From the NCBI GenBank assembly GCA_964460785.1, contig CAYWQB010000003.1, forward strand, positions 266,915 through 330,914: a stretch of 64,000 nucleotides of DNA, given 5' to 3'. Both the position numbers and the translations under genes were made by a program. This DNA comes from CAYWQB01 sp964460785 (GTDB lineage: Bacteria; Chlamydiota; Chlamydiia; Chlamydiales; CAYWQB01). Of this stretch, positions 50,385 to 60,301 are shown in pieces. How positions within the stretch are numbered: position 1 is the stretch's first letter; each line of letters starts with the position of its first letter. A model generated the notes under the pieces. That model had not been told where the DNA came from. It worked only from the letters and a program-made list of their open reading frames with translations, and searched no databases.

Positions 50385-50891
50385 ATGGCTGATATCCTAC
50401 CGATAAATCTCGACTATGAAAGCTATGATGAACTTGTAGAAGAGGTAGAGATCTTAACCCCAAAATACTTACTTGCTCTAGAGAGTTTGGAAAAAAGTGA
50501 GGGGCTACAAAAAACGCATGAATGTTTACAGCAGGTGACTGCTTATTGGGAGCGCCTTTCTCTGCTTTTTGATGAGTTAGAAGAAATTCCCTGGAGTAAG
50601 GCGTTTGACCCAAGCTTTTCTGAGATGCGCATGCGTGCTTTGCAAAATGAGCTTGAAGTGCTAGAGGGAATTTATTTGCCTATGCACCGGCAGATCTACT
50701 TTAGTAAGCCGCAAGACTTGGCTCCCATGACTTGGGAGGTAGCAAGTTGTGTGCTCCACCGCATGGATCAAATCCTAGACGGGCAGGGGTTTGTGGATAG
50801 CCATAAAGATCGCTGCTTTGTGCGGAAAGTGCTCAGAGGGAATGCTGCTAGGCGAGACCACTTAGAAAAAGCGGTCTCACGCTCTCTTTAA
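50385..50891 (+). CDS. Helical protein of unknown function
   Basis: 168 residues from the ATG at 50385, preceded by TTGGAGG. It is acidic, helical and soluble. No family is recognised. An 8-base match to the sigma-28 minus-10 consensus, GCCGATAA (50327-50334), lies upstream, but no minus-35 match is at the right spacing. The stop overlaps that of convergent rsmB by 4 bases. Confidence 0.6.
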   Translation: MADILPINLDYESYDELVEEVEILTPKYLLALESLEKSEGLQKTHECLQQVTAYWERLSLLFDELEEIPWSKAFDPSFSEMRMRALQNELEVLEGIYLPMHRQIYFSKPQDLAPMTWEVASCVLHRMDQILDGQGFVDSHKDRCFVRKVLRGNAARRDHLEKAVSRSL

Positions 50892-52117
50892 ACTCTTTCT
50901 AGAAGAGCACAAAATCCTCCATCCCATCCTTGCTGATTGGGTAGGACTGTTTGGAAAGAGGAGACTTTTTTTAGAGGTAAGGTGCGAAGAGCTTCTTCAA
51001 CAGCATCTTCATTTTCCTCGGGCAAAATGCTACATGTCATGTAGAAAATTTGTCCTCCTGGGCGACAAAGCCTAGTTGCTGAAGCTAAGATATCCCGTCC
51101 CATTTCACAGAGGTGTTGGATGGGGTCTCTTTCTAGCCTCCAGCGAGCCTCTGCTTTCCGAGAGAGTGTTCCTGTATTGCTGCAGGGAATATCTGCAATG
51201 ACACAATCATATATGGGTTCTAAGTCAAGATCTCGAGCATCACACTCCATGTAAGTTGCCTGCAGGCCATACTTTTCCATGTTTTCTTTGAGCTTGATGC
51301 TTCGTTGGCTTGATGGATCATTCAAAGTAAATGAAGGCTTTTGATCAAGCAGGTCCCAGAGAGCCAAACTTTTTCCCCCTGGAGCGGCACACAAATCTAA
51401 GACGTGTTTAGGCGCTTTAAGGTGAGGAAGCATTTCTTGTAAAAGAGAATAGGCTGTGGGATTTTGGATATAGTAGGCTTTTTCTTGGGAAAAAGTAGTA
51501 AGGTCTGCCCTAGATTTTATTTTACAAAATGGCTCCGAGTGCCAGTCATAACCCTCGGGCTTAGAGAAGCCAGGGCGAATACGTAAGAAAGTCGCAGGGG
51601 GCGCATTCCCAATCTCTAGAATTGTGCGAGCCTTTTCAGGACCAAACACTTGGGTTAGATACTGCACAATGTAGTTAGGGTAAGAGAGCGTTTCTGCCAA
51701 CTCTCTCTCATTTTTTGGTGTAGGTAGATCAAACTTTAAAGGAAGCTTTCTCAAGAAGGCATTCAAAAAGCGCGCAAAATAGTGCATCCTATGTGCTTTT
51801 GCAATAGCAACCGTTTCATTGACAATTGCATGTAAGGGAATGCGATCTAAGAAGTACCACTGGTATAGAGCAAGGAAAAAAAGTAGCTTTTCTTCTCTTT
51901 TTGCCTGGAGCTTTTGGGTTCCCATAAGTTGTTTGCTAATGCGCTGTAAGCAGCGGTAGCGCTTGATTACCCCTTGACCAATTTCGAGAGCTAAGGACCA
52001 ATCTTTTGAAGAAAGATGGGAGCCTTTTTCCTCCAGAAACTGTCTAAAGTATAGGTCCCGTTTAAAGAATTCAATAAGTCCTTGATAGACGAAGGAGCGA
52101 AGGTTTGGGTCAGCCAT
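50888..52117 (-). CDS. rsmB: 16S rRNA m5C967 methyltransferase RsmB
   Basis: 409 residues. The N-terminal NusB-like part (ALYQWYFLDRIPLHAIVNETVAIAK) is followed by an RNA MTase. The SAM site is VLDLCAAPGGKSLALW. The two catalytic cysteines are in IADIPCSNTGTLSRK (motif IV) and FYMTCSILPEENEDA (motif VI). An R-W-R-L (ARWRLERDP) segment follows motif IV. It methylates a cytosine in helix 31 of 16S rRNA. It is monocistronic, as far as can be seen. Confidence 0.93.
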   Translation of the reverse strand: MADPNLRSFVYQGLIEFFKRDLYFRQFLEEKGSHLSSKDWSLALEIGQGVIKRYRCLQRISKQLMGTQKLQAKREEKLLFFLALYQWYFLDRIPLHAIVNETVAIAKAHRMHYFARFLNAFLRKLPLKFDLPTPKNERELAETLSYPNYIVQYLTQVFGPEKARTILEIGNAPPATFLRIRPGFSKPEGYDWHSEPFCKIKSRADLTTFSQEKAYYIQNPTAYSLLQEMLPHLKAPKHVLDLCAAPGGKSLALWDLLDQKPSFTLNDPSSQRSIKLKENMEKYGLQATYMECDARDLDLEPIYDCVIADIPCSNTGTLSRKAEARWRLERDPIQHLCEMGRDILASATRLCRPGGQIFYMTCSILPEENEDAVEEALRTLPLKKVSSFQTVLPNQQGWDGGFCALLERV

Positions 52118-52274
52118 AAGTACAAGAGCCTTTTAAATGGAGCCGTTTAAAGATTAGATTTTTACATACATCATGCTCTTTTTAATGTTTTATAAGGAGG
52201 GTTTTTGCCCTTCAATTGTTTTTTAGGCTCCTAGCTGATAGCCTGATAGCAATATTTTAGGGGGAGGAGACTCC

Positions 52275-54878
52275 ATGAGATTCTTACTTGCTGTATTCGT
52301 TTTATTCGCAGGCTTTCTATTTGGAGGCGAAGAAGAGGGGCAGTTTGCACACCCTGTAAAAGAGCACCTGCGCAAGAGACAACCGAACTGGAGCTTTGAA
52401 GTTGTAGCTCTTCACCCCTTAGGAGTGGCAAAAGAGGTCGTCTATTATCGTCCCCAGAAAGGAGGGCAAACAGAGCCAGTCAAAGTGATACGTTACGATG
52501 AACAAGGCGCAATCATTGCGGAAAGAGACTTGGCTGTTTTAGAGAAAGAAGACCCTCGTACAGCAATCTATGAGACCCAGGTGGTCCCTCATGGTGTCAG
52601 TGAAACATATTGGCCTTCAGGACAGCTGCGTTCAGTAGAACACTTTGATCATGGGCTTTTGCAAGGACCCTATTATCGGTTGTATCCTTCAGGGCAAGTA
52701 GAAGAAGAGGGCTCTTACCATCAGGGAAAGCTACATGGCCCTCATCTATTATACTATGAAGATGGATCGAAGAAAGAAGAGAGGTCTTATCACTTAGGCC
52801 TGCCTAATGGACGATGGGTTACCTACTACTTTTCTGGGGGGTACGAGAGAGTCGCCAACTTTTCTAAAGGAGCTTTAGAAGGGACCCTTTCTAAAAGGCG
52901 AGAAAGTGGACGGCCTTCGTTCGTGGCAGTTTATGAGAAAGGTGTTCTGCATGCTGGGGGTAGGCAAACAGCATTTGCCACCTATAGTTCAAGTGGGCAG
53001 GTGCTTGAAAAGCAGGATTTTCTTTATGGACAACCTGTTGGAAGTCATGTGCGGTATGATGAGGCAGGCAATGAAGTGTACCGTGTCTCTTATAAAGAAG
53101 GGAAAAAGCATGGTCAAGAGCACGCCTACTACTCGAGTGGAGCGCTCAAACAGCAGGGGCAATACCTTCGAGGGATGCCTGTAGGCGATCACTTAGAGTA
53201 TTTTGAAGATGGGGGGCTTTCTTATGCAGCTTACTATGATGAGCAGGGAGATCTGTTAAAGCCAGTCGAAACCTTCTATGAAAATGGACAACAGAAGGCG
53301 CAGTTTTTCATGGTAAACGGCTCTTTCCAGGGGCCTTATTTAGAGTGGTATGCTGATGGAAGTAAAAAAACAGCTTTCCATTATGAGCAAGGGCAAATGG
53401 AAGGCAAGCAAGAGCGCTTTTTTCCAGGAGGTTCGACAAAACACCAAGTCGTTATTCGCAATGGAGCTGTGCAGGGAGAGGAAAAGTTCTGGTCGCAAGA
53501 AGGAAAGCTACTTTCAAGCTGTAGCTTTGAGCATGGTGTTAAACACGGTTCCTGTGAAGAGTACTACCCTTCCGGTCAACTGAAGCTCAAGGGAACCTAT
53601 GTGAAAGGAGCCTTACAAGGGCCGGTGCAAGCTTGGCATGAAAATGGGCAACTAGAATCAGAATATTTATACTCTAATGGGCTAAGAGATGGTAAGGCTG
53701 TAGAGTACACAGATGCTGGACAAAAACTACTTTCAGCAACGTTTCAAGATGACCAATATGAAGGAACCTTTCTTGCGTGGTATCACAATGGGCAAAAAAA
53801 GGAAGAGTGCTTTTGGAAAGAGGGAAAGCTGGAAGGGGAAGAGGTTCATTACTTTCCAAGTGGGAGTCTACAGCGCAAAGCACACTATAAAAGTGGTCTC
53901 TTAGATGGGACCTTACACGAGTGGTATGCAGATGGTGCACAGAGGCTAGAAGAGCACTATACCCAAGGGCTTCCTGTTGGAGAGCATATCGCTTTTTACC
54001 CTCAGGATGAAGAAGGAAATCAAATTGTACAGCACATCTTCCGCTATGAGCAGGGCAATTTACATGGGGAGCAAGAGCTTTATTTTCCTTCCGGTAAGCT
54101 AGAAGGAAAGGTGCACTATAAACATGGTGCTTTGCATGGAAGGAAGTTTGCTTATGAAGAAGTCACAGGGGCTCTGCTAGAAGATGAGTTCTATGAGGAG
54201 GGCAAGCTACAGGGAGAGATTTTCCAAAGATTGCCTGATGGTCGAGAGGTCGTAATTAGCTACAAAGATGGTATGCGTCATGGTCCCTATATTGAATACT
54301 ACCCTGAAGATGATCAACTTGGTCGTATCAAAGCTATGGAAGCGAACTATGAAAATGATGAGCTCGAAGGAGTGGTTACGGAGTATAGCCAAGAAGGCAT
54401 GCGCATCGCTTCAACAGAGTATCACAAAAACCTTCGCCATGGGCGGTTTAATCTGTTTGATAGAGAGGGCGCTTTAGTTAAAAGTATTGAGTATGAAGAG
54501 GGAAAGCGCCACGGGTTATGGGTGGAGTTTTACCCGAGTGGAAAAATTGCCCTTCAAGCTCAGTACCAAAAGAATTTGCTGCATGGACAGAAGGTCTCTT
54601 ACTATGAAAGTGAAGGACTTAAAGAGAAAGCTCTCTATAGACAAGGAAAGCGCCATGGCTTGTTGCAGCAGTGGGGAGAGAATGGTATTTTAGTCTTTGA
54701 AGCGGAGTATCGTCATGGGTTGCGCGACGGTGCAGTGAATAAATATTACCCAGATGGTTCCCCAAAAGTTCTCCAGACATATCAGGATGATCAACTACAT
54801 GGCTATAAGAAAAGCTACACGCCTGAAGGAGAGGTGAGTGAAGTGTATTACAATCGAGGGGAGTTGATTGTTCAGTGA
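52275..54878 (+). CDS. Secreted MORN-like repeat protein, 867 residues
   Basis: A signal peptide (about residues 1-18, ending FLFG) is followed by an N-terminal region of about 90 residues. From about residue 100 to the end there are roughly thirty copies of a 22-24-residue repeat with consensus Y-x-x-G-x-x-x-x-E/x-x-Y-x-x-G-x-x-x-G-x-x-x-x-Y, for example EEYYPSGQLKLKGTYVKGAL and AWYHNGQKKEECFWKEGKLE. This is the MORN_2 (YwqK-like) family. These repeats form extended beta-hairpin solenoids. A secreted protein of this size is a candidate surface or host-interacting factor. GGGGGAGGAG precedes the ATG. Confidence 0.9.
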   Translation: MRFLLAVFVLFAGFLFGGEEEGQFAHPVKEHLRKRQPNWSFEVVALHPLGVAKEVVYYRPQKGGQTEPVKVIRYDEQGAIIAERDLAVLEKEDPRTAIYETQVVPHGVSETYWPSGQLRSVEHFDHGLLQGPYYRLYPSGQVEEEGSYHQGKLHGPHLLYYEDGSKKEERSYHLGLPNGRWVTYYFSGGYERVANFSKGALEGTLSKRRESGRPSFVAVYEKGVLHAGGRQTAFATYSSSGQVLEKQDFLYGQPVGSHVRYDEAGNEVYRVSYKEGKKHGQEHAYYSSGALKQQGQYLRGMPVGDHLEYFEDGGLSYAAYYDEQGDLLKPVETFYENGQQKAQFFMVNGSFQGPYLEWYADGSKKTAFHYEQGQMEGKQERFFPGGSTKHQVVIRNGAVQGEEKFWSQEGKLLSSCSFEHGVKHGSCEEYYPSGQLKLKGTYVKGALQGPVQAWHENGQLESEYLYSNGLRDGKAVEYTDAGQKLLSATFQDDQYEGTFLAWYHNGQKKEECFWKEGKLEGEEVHYFPSGSLQRKAHYKSGLLDGTLHEWYADGAQRLEEHYTQGLPVGEHIAFYPQDEEGNQIVQHIFRYEQGNLHGEQELYFPSGKLEGKVHYKHGALHGRKFAYEEVTGALLEDEFYEEGKLQGEIFQRLPDGREVVISYKDGMRHGPYIEYYPEDDQLGRIKAMEANYENDELEGVVTEYSQEGMRIASTEYHKNLRHGRFNLFDREGALVKSIEYEEGKRHGLWVEFYPSGKIALQAQYQKNLLHGQKVSYYESEGLKEKALYRQGKRHGLLQQWGENGILVFEAEYRHGLRDGAVNKYYPDGSPKVLQTYQDDQLHGYKKSYTPEGEVSEVYYNRGELIVQ

Positions 54879-55357
54879 CTTTGTATAAAGTCGCTGAATA
54901 ATTGAGCTGTCCCTTTGGGCATAAACTGCTCAAGCTTGGCAGGAGCATGTCGAGCGATGTCTTGTAGCCACGATGCTTTTAAGTGAACAAATTGAGGCTC
55001 TGTAGGGAGTAGCAGGGTCTCAATACCTGCAAGCTTAGCATTAGCTTGGGCTAGTCTTTGCTCCTCTATCCAGTCACTACTATCACGTACACCTCGTATA
55101 ATAGCTTCAGCTTCATGCTCATTTGCACAGTCCACCACTAATCCTGAAAAGGAAACCACAGAGGTGTTAGGGATCGATTCGACAGCTTTCCTCATCATCT
55201 GTAGACGCAGAGCAAGAGGTAGAAGGGAGCTTTTACCTGCTGGTGTTTCATAGACCGCAATGGTGAGCTGTTGGCATAGCTTCGCAGCGCGCTCAATAAT
55301 ATGGAGATGACCAAAAGTGACAGGGTTAAATGATCCAGGGAAAATCAATCGCTTCAT
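54872..55357 (-). CDS. coaD: Phosphopantetheine adenylyltransferase CoaD
   Basis: 161 residues from the ATG at 55357, the usual length. The nucleotidyltransferase motif is FPGSFNPVTFGHLHII (the (T/S)-F-x-P-x-x-x-G-H element), and RGVRDSSDWIEEQRLAQAN and SSxxxR-type tail residues are also present (here ASWLQDIARHA). It adenylates 4'-phosphopantetheine, the penultimate step of CoA synthesis. It overlaps rsmD by 4 bases, an order common in bacteria (rsmD-coaD). Confidence 0.95.
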   Translation of the reverse strand: MKRLIFPGSFNPVTFGHLHIIERAAKLCQQLTIAVYETPAGKSSLLPLALRLQMMRKAVESIPNTSVVSFSGLVVDCANEHEAEAIIRGVRDSSDWIEEQRLAQANAKLAGIETLLLPTEPQFVHLKASWLQDIARHAPAKLEQFMPKGTAQLFSDFIQSH

Positions 55358-55938
55358 GGGGACTCTCTTCTGTAAAAGCGGACATAACAAGAGCTATGTT
55401 TTTTTTCTCGGTAGCACTGTAGCGGGGAAGGGGTGAAGGTTTCATATTCCTCACCAAAGTGCTGATCTTCAACAAGTATAATGCCTCCCTCTGCAAGTAA
55501 GGAGAGGCGTATGATTTCTTCCATGCACTTTAGGGTAAGCAGCTGCTTGTTTGGGTCTTTTTCTCCATAGGGAGGGTCAAGATAAATCAGGTCAAATGGA
55601 GAGAGCTCTTTTGCAAGGATCTTTAGGGCCTGAAGAGCGCGAATAGGAAGAACTTGAGCTTTTGCCGATTCAATGCCTAAACTTTTTAAGTTTGAGCGAA
55701 TACAGCGCAAAGCTGCAGGGTGAGAATCAACAAAAGTGGCATGCGTAGCACCGCGACTCAGTGCTTCAATCCCCATTGCTCCAGATCCAGCAAAGAGGTC
55801 TAAAAAGCGAGCACCATCAACCCTCCTTTGCAGAGAGTTGAAAATCATCTCTCGCACAGCATCTAAGGTAGGGCGGGTTGACTGTCCCTTTGGAGTTTGA
55901 ATCGTTCTAGAGGAAAACTCTCCTCCAATAATGCGCAT
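55354..55938 (-). CDS. rsmD: 16S rRNA m2G966 methyltransferase RsmD
   Basis: 194 residues. MRIIGGEFSSRTIQTP is the typical start, with RPTLDAVREMIFNSL. The SAM motif is FLDLFAGSGAMGIEALSRGA and the catalytic motif IV is LIYLDPPYG (D-P-P-Y). It methylates guanine 966 in 16S rRNA. It shares one base with the VWA gene upstream and 4 bases with coaD downstream. Confidence 0.96.
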   Translation of the reverse strand: MRIIGGEFSSRTIQTPKGQSTRPTLDAVREMIFNSLQRRVDGARFLDLFAGSGAMGIEALSRGATHATFVDSHPAALRCIRSNLKSLGIESAKAQVLPIRALQALKILAKELSPFDLIYLDPPYGEKDPNKQLLTLKCMEEIIRLSLLAEGGIILVEDQHFGEEYETFTPSPLQCYREKKHSSCYVRFYRRESP

Positions 55939-57683
55939 TAACGAACTTTAAAAGCGGTTTCTATTTCGAAAGGTTCAAGTAAGGCCTCAGCTCTCACAAG
56001 GGCATATATGTTACCCGTTTTAAGAAATTGTTCATAGAGAGAATAGGCTTCCTGAATCGCTACTTCTTGTAAAATAGAGGAGTCCGCTTGCGAGGCTTGA
56101 TCAAAGGAAATAGGAATCTGGATATCAAACCAATTTTTTTCATGACGCCCTTGGAGGAATAAAGAGAAGTCTCCTAGCTGGTTGACTGTGCCATAAAGTA
56201 CATAAGGGATGCCTTCATAAAAGAAAGGAAGACGGTCATTTTTTGGGTAGAGAGTGGCTTGAAGTTGTGTGGAGTTAGGAACTGCGGTTGCTCGAAAGTC
56301 TCTGCCTAGAGGGTAGCGGATAGAGGCCAAAAAGTTATTTAGCACGGCCGGTAAGGCTTCTGTTGAAGGCGACTGAATCAGGACCCCTCGGTTGAATGAG
56401 CTGATGACATCGAGCAGAGGAAGGTTGTTTTTCTCTCCAATGGCAAAGCTAAACAAGGAGACTTTGCCGTTATTACGAGCGGTCCACTTGCCAATGGTTC
56501 TCCGCTGCTTATCAAGAGACAGAAAGGTATCTCCATCAGAGAGTAACAGGGCTGTATTCACCGTAAACGTATCATCAATCTGGGGGACAATTTGGTCTAA
56601 AGAGCGGTAGAGGTCTGTGGCTGCAAAAAAGCCCCCATGAGACTCTTTTTCTAAAAACTCTCTTGCTTCCTGAATCGATTGATCAGAGACAGCAACAGGG
56701 TCTTTGGCAAATGTTTTCAGCTCATCATCGAAAACAATAATATTGAAGTGGTCATCGGGGTGCAGTAGAGAGAGGCTACTTGCGATCGCATTTCTTGCAG
56801 CATAGTAATGCTTGCGGTCTACGGAGTTTGAGCGATCAAGGAGAAAGAATAGGTTCTGCTTGACCCTCTTGAACTTTTTCCCTTCTTTAGGAATCAAGTA
56901 GATGCGAAAGAGATACTCGCCTTCGGCGCGCTGGTAATATTCAACTTTTGTATGAAAAGATTGGCTATTCGGTAATGTCTCTCCTGTTCTTAAAAAAGAA
57001 CTGCGCGGAATACCCTCTTCAGCGGATGCTAAAAGCTGGGATTCCCAATCCCTCATCGCTTCTTCAGAAGAGGCTTGTAAGAGAGCGGCTCCTTGCTGAA
57101 ATAGGGAAGGAGTCACGGAGACAGCTTGTGGCACAAGATCTACAGAGGAGGAGTCAATCGTATCCTCTAAGCCGATAGCAATGCCTTCAAGAGTTGGATT
57201 ATCGAGGAGCTCTTCACTAAAAATTTGTCCTACAGGAGGTAGTTGAGAAGGAATAGAGAGGGCAACTTCTTCAGTAAAAGACTCAGGAGAAATTTTCGGC
57301 TGTTCTGCAGGAAGAGCTTCGATATTTGCTGTCAAGAGAGAGCTTGCTTCTTCCATAACCTCTGGTCCATCGATATTGTCACTGACTTCTTCTGGCTCAG
57401 GACTGGATAAAGTCTCTTCCGTCCACTCTTCTGCTGGCGCAAGAGAAGAAAAAAAAGCATGCATGATCTCTTCTCTCTCAGCCTCTTGCTCTTGTAGAGG
57501 TTGAGGGGCTTTTTCTTTCACCTGCATGCCTATCATGCCAGCTCGTTTAGGAGAAAGGAGCTCAACCTTGCTGTTGTGAAGGTAGAAAATAAACCCCAAG
57601 TGTACAAGCCCTCCCATTAGAGCGGCTACGAGTAGAGGTCCCCGTTTTTTCATGACTTTATCAACCTTCTTTTGTTTACCCAT
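55938..57683 (-). CDS. Membrane-anchored von Willebrand factor A protein
   Basis: 581 residues. A membrane helix lies at about 15-34 after a basic start. A long acidic, low-complexity linker follows (about 40-240, rich in E, P and S). The vWA domain is about 275-455: the MIDAS sequence D-R-S-N-S is at 283-287, the second loop ATDLYRSLDQIV contributes Thr, and LLSDGDTFLS ends the metal site. A C-terminal beta-rich part follows. It is a candidate partner for the three TPR proteins in the same operon. Vaguely similar vWA-TPR operons (Bat) exist in other phyla, but no direct homology is seen. Confidence 0.82.
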   Translation of the reverse strand: MGKQKKVDKVMKKRGPLLVAALMGGLVHLGFIFYLHNSKVELLSPKRAGMIGMQVKEKAPQPLQEQEAEREEIMHAFFSSLAPAEEWTEETLSSPEPEEVSDNIDGPEVMEEASSLLTANIEALPAEQPKISPESFTEEVALSIPSQLPPVGQIFSEELLDNPTLEGIAIGLEDTIDSSSVDLVPQAVSVTPSLFQQGAALLQASSEEAMRDWESQLLASAEEGIPRSSFLRTGETLPNSQSFHTKVEYYQRAEGEYLFRIYLIPKEGKKFKRVKQNLFFLLDRSNSVDRKHYYAARNAIASSLSLLHPDDHFNIIVFDDELKTFAKDPVAVSDQSIQEAREFLEKESHGGFFAATDLYRSLDQIVPQIDDTFTVNTALLLSDGDTFLSLDKQRRTIGKWTARNNGKVSLFSFAIGEKNNLPLLDVISSFNRGVLIQSPSTEALPAVLNNFLASIRYPLGRDFRATAVPNSTQLQATLYPKNDRLPFFYEGIPYVLYGTVNQLGDFSLFLQGRHEKNWFDIQIPISFDQASQADSSILQEVAIQEAYSLYEQFLKTGNIYALVRAEALLEPFEIETAFKVR

Positions 57684-57715
57684 TTTCTATCACACGCTAG
57701 CAGGTGGTCCAAGAA

Positions 57716-60241
57716 TTAATTTACTGTAGGCAAGTCTAGCAAGGCTCTTTTTAGCTGAATGGGAAGGCTATGGCTTTGGTTATTAAGAGTTTCTTTTAAA
57801 ATAGAGGCTGTTTGCTCTTTGAATTCTGCTTCCTGCATATCCCCTGCTTCAATCGCGATTTTTCTTTCCAGGTTAGCAATTTGCAAGTCTAAGACAAGGA
57901 GGTATTGTTCATAGGTTTTGAGCTTTTTGGGAGCGTTTCGCAACTCCCGAAGGTAATCCCTGTCCATAATCGTCTCTTGGCTAGCAAAAGATTGCTGTAC
58001 ACTTTGCAGAGCCTGTAAGAGACCTTTGGATGATAAAGGGAAGGCTTGCTTGAGAGCTTGTAGCCAATCAATCGAGGCCTCTAGATGTAAAGGTTCAGAT
58101 GCCGCTTTTTTGCTTTGCCATACCTTTTCCAGTAGAGCAAGAGCTGCTTCAGAGGGACTTTTTTGAAGGTGCGAAAGTGCAAGAGTATAGAGTGCTTTGA
58201 CCTCTACTTGCGTTAATGAAAACCCATTGATATTTGCAATTTGATCAAGAAGAGCATTGGCTTCACTCTCTTTCCCTAACTTAAGTAAGGCTTGTGCTCT
58301 AAGCAGCTGAGGGAGTTTTCCCTGTGGGTTTTCAAAGGAGTGAAGGAGGTGAAGGGCCTTTGTTGGCTGATCAAGCCATAGATACACTTGGCTCAGCCTC
58401 ATAGAATAAAGAGGACTTGCTTCTTCCGCAGATAAGTTTTCTAAAAGGCTAGATAAAACACGGGCATCTTCAAGTAAAAGCTCACTTGCTAAGCTCTTGT
58501 TATGTGGGCCATACATAACTACTTCAATATGATGGTAGAGGTAGTTCGCTAACCATTTCATATTGCTTTTTTTCACTAGCTGCGAGTTAGAGGTATAGAC
58601 GGGTAAAAGATGTTTAGCTGCTGCTGCGTACTTTTTCTTTTGGAGGTAGAAGTTGAAAAGCCTTAAATGTAAGGAGGTTCGATTGTCTCCCTTTGTGTAA
58701 GCAAGAGCTCTTTTTAAGTGAAACAGATAGGCTGACGCTTTACGCTCTAGCTTCGCTAACTCGGCTAAGCGAGTATGAGCTTTAGAGAGTATAGAAGCCT
58801 CCTCTGGGAATAAGCGAATCAACCGGCTCATTAAAAGACGCATGCGCCTGGGGAGACCTGTTTGAACCAAGGTGTCTGCATATAAAAAGCAGTGATTCAC
58901 AGTGGCTTCAGGAGCCTCTTTGAGGCGTAAAGAGAGAACTTGGTCGATCCATTGATGTATTTTGCTTAGTTCTTCTTTTGGTAAACGCGGTTGTAGCCGA
59001 CATGCTTGATTTGCCAACTGATGAAAGCTTGTAACAAGTAAAGAAGAAGGAGCGAGGAGCAAGCGGTTATGAAGAGAGGAAATCGCTTGAAAGTTTGAGC
59101 CCATGGCTGCTTGCAAACGAGCACGCTCAATCAACGCTTTCTCAAAAAGGGGATGCCCCTCCTGAATCATGTTTAAGCTGCGCAACGCTTCATATGGGCT
59201 TTCTTTTTGATTCAAAGCTGCAAAGATAAGAATTTGCTGAACCTTTTGAGGGTCATTGGGAAATTTTTGCAGAAAAGGTTCATAAAAAAGCTTGTAACTG
59301 GAGGGGTCTTGTAGTCGTTGGGCTGTATGCATTCCTGCTAAAAATAAGCTGCGGGAGCCAATGGAGAGAGCTTGCTCAAGGTGTGGAAGAGCTTGGCTAT
59401 AATTTTCTAACCTATAATGAGAAAACCCAAGAAGAAGGTGGTAAAAGGAAGGGAACTCTTCTTCGAGTAGCTCTTGGTAGACGCTTTGCTCATTCAAAAT
59501 AAGATGGGGATTCGCTTCTAACTCGAGCATGCCATATGTAATGGCTGCTTTTGCAGCATAGGAAGAGGAGCCCTCCATCGCTTGTTTAAGAAGTTTTTTC
59601 GCTAGAGGCTCCTCTTCCTCTTGTAATGCATGACCCGCTCGAAAGAGACTCTCAGCTCGCCTTGCTTCTGATTGGTCTGCAATTTGCAGATAGTAATTTG
59701 CAGCTTTTTTATTCTCCCCTTCTGCTAGAGCAATTTCAGCAAGCTTTTGTATCGCATCTAGAGCTAAGGGGCCTTCTGTAATAGAAAGGTAGAGCTCTTT
59801 TGCAGACTCCGATTGAGCTTCCTCAGACATTTGTATACTGACTGCAAGAAAGAAGCGCTCTACATCTGAAAGTTGCTCTTTAGAGAGGCTTGAGAGTAGC
59901 TGGTAGATAGAAGAAAAGTCGCGTAGTCGAGCCCATGTTTGTACGCGTAGGAGGCGCGCTTTTTCTAAGACTTTTGGGTCCTCAATTTGCTTTAGGAAAA
60001 GATGTGCTTCAGGATAGCGTTTCTCTTGAAAAGAGTGTTCTGCGAGCAAGAGGAGAAACTGGCTTACTAAAGGGTGCTGAGGATATTTCTCTAAAAAATC
60101 TTTTGCTTGCTGTAGAGCTTGGGGGCGTTTACTTGTTTTCCAAAGAGAAAAAATACGGCGAGCATGAAGCGTCGCAGAAGGGTCACCACTGAAAAGACAG
60201 CTACTAGTAAAGAGAGAGAGAAGAACAATCCTACGGAGCAT
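57716..60241 (-). CDS. Secreted TPR-rich protein, 841 residues
   Basis: A signal peptide (about residues 1-19) precedes a helical-repeat protein. TPR/Sel1-type pairs are spaced at about 34-40 residues, such as FYHLLLGFSHYRLENYSQAL and LRLFNFYLQKKKYAAAAKHL. The length predicts about 20 repeats in a superhelix in the periplasm or outer membrane. TPR proteins of this kind often hold protein complexes together. It is the third gene in the minus-strand operon, upstream of the vWA gene. Confidence 0.75.
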   Translation of the reverse strand: MLRRIVLLSLFTSSCLFSGDPSATLHARRIFSLWKTSKRPQALQQAKDFLEKYPQHPLVSQFLLLLAEHSFQEKRYPEAHLFLKQIEDPKVLEKARLLRVQTWARLRDFSSIYQLLSSLSKEQLSDVERFFLAVSIQMSEEAQSESAKELYLSITEGPLALDAIQKLAEIALAEGENKKAANYYLQIADQSEARRAESLFRAGHALQEEEEPLAKKLLKQAMEGSSSYAAKAAITYGMLELEANPHLILNEQSVYQELLEEEFPSFYHLLLGFSHYRLENYSQALPHLEQALSIGSRSLFLAGMHTAQRLQDPSSYKLFYEPFLQKFPNDPQKVQQILIFAALNQKESPYEALRSLNMIQEGHPLFEKALIERARLQAAMGSNFQAISSLHNRLLLAPSSLLVTSFHQLANQACRLQPRLPKEELSKIHQWIDQVLSLRLKEAPEATVNHCFLYADTLVQTGLPRRMRLLMSRLIRLFPEEASILSKAHTRLAELAKLERKASAYLFHLKRALAYTKGDNRTSLHLRLFNFYLQKKKYAAAAKHLLPVYTSNSQLVKKSNMKWLANYLYHHIEVVMYGPHNKSLASELLLEDARVLSSLLENLSAEEASPLYSMRLSQVYLWLDQPTKALHLLHSFENPQGKLPQLLRAQALLKLGKESEANALLDQIANINGFSLTQVEVKALYTLALSHLQKSPSEAALALLEKVWQSKKAASEPLHLEASIDWLQALKQAFPLSSKGLLQALQSVQQSFASQETIMDRDYLRELRNAPKKLKTYEQYLLVLDLQIANLERKIAIEAGDMQEAEFKEQTASILKETLNNQSHSLPIQLKRALLDLPTVN

Positions 60242-60301
60242 GGGTAACCTCCAACTGCCTGTAAAATATCTATTTTATGTCCAGCGATCAAGTAGACTCT
60301 T

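Noticed and set aside
52150..52200. TAAAGATT upstream of the MORN-repeat gene as a sigma-28 promoter
   Set aside because: No GCCGATAA-like minus-10 at 11-12 bases; only the minus-35 half matches.
52500..54870. Possible DNA-level tandem repeat
   Set aside because: The repeats are protein repeats with strongly diverged codons, not DNA tandem copies.
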